Assembly: GCA_016788285.1 (NCBI GenBank)
Contig: JAEUSW010000296.1
Location: forward strand, 1-33,335
DNA: 33,335 bases
Origin: Flavobacteriales bacterium
Lineage (GTDB): Bacteria; Bacteroidota; Bacteroidia; Flavobacteriales_F; PHOS-HE28
Reading direction: 5' to 3'
Positions 32,949 to 33,335 of the stretch are shown here, one piece after another (the stretch's first letter is position 1; each line of letters opens with the position of its first letter). The notes beneath the pieces are model-generated. The model ran no database searches. It saw only the letters and a program-made list of their open reading frames with translations, and was not told where the DNA came from. The position numbers and the translations under genes were made by a program.

Positions 32949-33335
32949 CACTTGTAGCTACGTTGGGTCAGTTTCACTTCGTCGAAGGTGAGCGCCTCCT
33001 TGTGCAGTTCGGCCTTGCCGGCCTCGCCGAGCCACTCCCAGGCGGCCACATAGGCGAAGTTGGCGTCGTCGCGCTTGGCCTCGCCCTGCTGCGCACCTTC
33101 GGTCTCCTGGTACTCCTCGCGGAAGTGGCCGCCGCAGCTCTCGTTGCGGTGCAACGCGTCCATGCACATCAGCTCGCCGAGCTCGAGGAAGTCGGCCACG
33201 CGACCGGCCTTCTCCAGCTCCTGGTTGAACTCGTTGGCCTTGCCGGGCACGCGCACGTTCTTCCAGAAATCCTCACGGATGGCGCGGATCTCCTGGATGG
33301 CCTGCTTCAGCCCCTGCTCGTTGCGCGCCATGCCG
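32948..33335 (-). CDS. sdhA: Succinate dehydrogenase flavoprotein subunit, C-terminal part
   Basis: The last about 128 codons of the flavoprotein subunit; the start and the FAD domain lie beyond the window. The sequence matches the C-terminal helical region: [20 protein letters not shown], then [31 protein letters not shown] and the ending [12 protein letters not shown], typical of Bacteroidota SdhA/FrdA. The arginine-rich [11 protein letters not shown] stretch corresponds to the conserved region near the active site. It is directly followed by sdhB. The ATG at 33331 is internal, not the gene start. Confidence 0.92.
   Translation of the reverse strand, partial: GMARNEQGLKQAIQEIRAIREDFWKNVRVPGKANEFNQELEKAGRVADFLELGELMCMDALHRNESCGGHFREEYQETEGAQQGEAKRDDANFAYVAAWEWLGEAGKAELHKEALTFDEVKLTQRSYK

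Noticed and set aside
1..33335. tRNA, rRNA, riboswitch, insertion sequence, integrase or prophage signals
   Set aside because: I looked for cloverleaf and CCA ends, transposase motifs and paired terminal repeats around genes and found none that hold up. A dedicated RNA and IS search would be needed to exclude small or degenerate cases.

Overview
The window reads as part of the chromosome of a high-GC member of the Bacteroidota, probably from a Flavobacteriales-like lineage. Four observations support this. Several exported proteins carry type IX secretion (T9SS) sorting domains: a C-terminal type A tail on the FG-GAP protein and gliding-motility-type (type B, CHU_C) tails on two giant surface proteins. 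Promoter-like boxes match the Bacteroidota -7 consensus TAnnTTTG rather than a sigma70 -10 box. There are fusions typical of the phylum (MoaC-MoaB, DAHP synthase-chorismate mutase). Shine-Dalgarno sequences are scarce. Both window edges cut genes: moaCB at the left and the flavoprotein subunit of succinate dehydrogenase at the right. I saw no tRNA, rRNA, CRISPR array, transposase, integrase or phage gene.

Layout. Positions 1-4590 (minus strand) hold a compact molybdenum cofactor operon, read moeB-like, TauE/SafE permease, moeA, mobA, moaD, moaE, moaCB, mostly with 4-base overlaps or short gaps; moaA is not in view. A perfect 20-bp hairpin (4621-4663) separates it from a secreted FG-GAP/ASPIC-UnbV protein (4677-7490). 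Next come a DAHP synthase-chorismate mutase, an OmpA-like lipoprotein, an unrecognised cytoplasmic protein, a family 5 solute-binding lipoprotein, a 1151-residue predicted outer-membrane protein and a membrane-anchored coiled-coil protein. Positions 16884-19735 (plus strand) carry comF, a free methionine-R-sulfoxide reductase and an Ig-like lipoprotein, the last two overlapping by 4 bases.

Positions 19879-29606 are taken up by two consecutive paralogous giant surface proteins (1534 and 1667 residues). They share the same order: signal peptide, IgGFc-binding-like N-terminal region, Ig/PKD-like segments, a module resembling a reelin subrepeat, a tandem array of 69-70-residue repeats (five units in one, seven in the other) and a T9SS type B tail. 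The extra two units in the second protein look like one exact two-unit (414-bp) duplication. This pair is the most distinctive accessory content of the window, and is best read as a surface adhesion or binding locus.

Positions 29611-33335 (minus strand) hold a nitrilase/omega-amidase and a PLP aminotransferase in an overlapping pair, then sdhB and the end of sdhA. Between sdhB and the aminotransferase lie a lower-GC lipoprotein gene and a 27-codon chimeric micro-ORF that joins an aminotransferase N-terminus to an SdhB C-terminus, the fossil of a past rearrangement. Three genes (aroF-type, solute-binding protein, moeB-like) have a -7 box only 4-5 bases from the start codon, which predicts leaderless or nearly leaderless transcripts.
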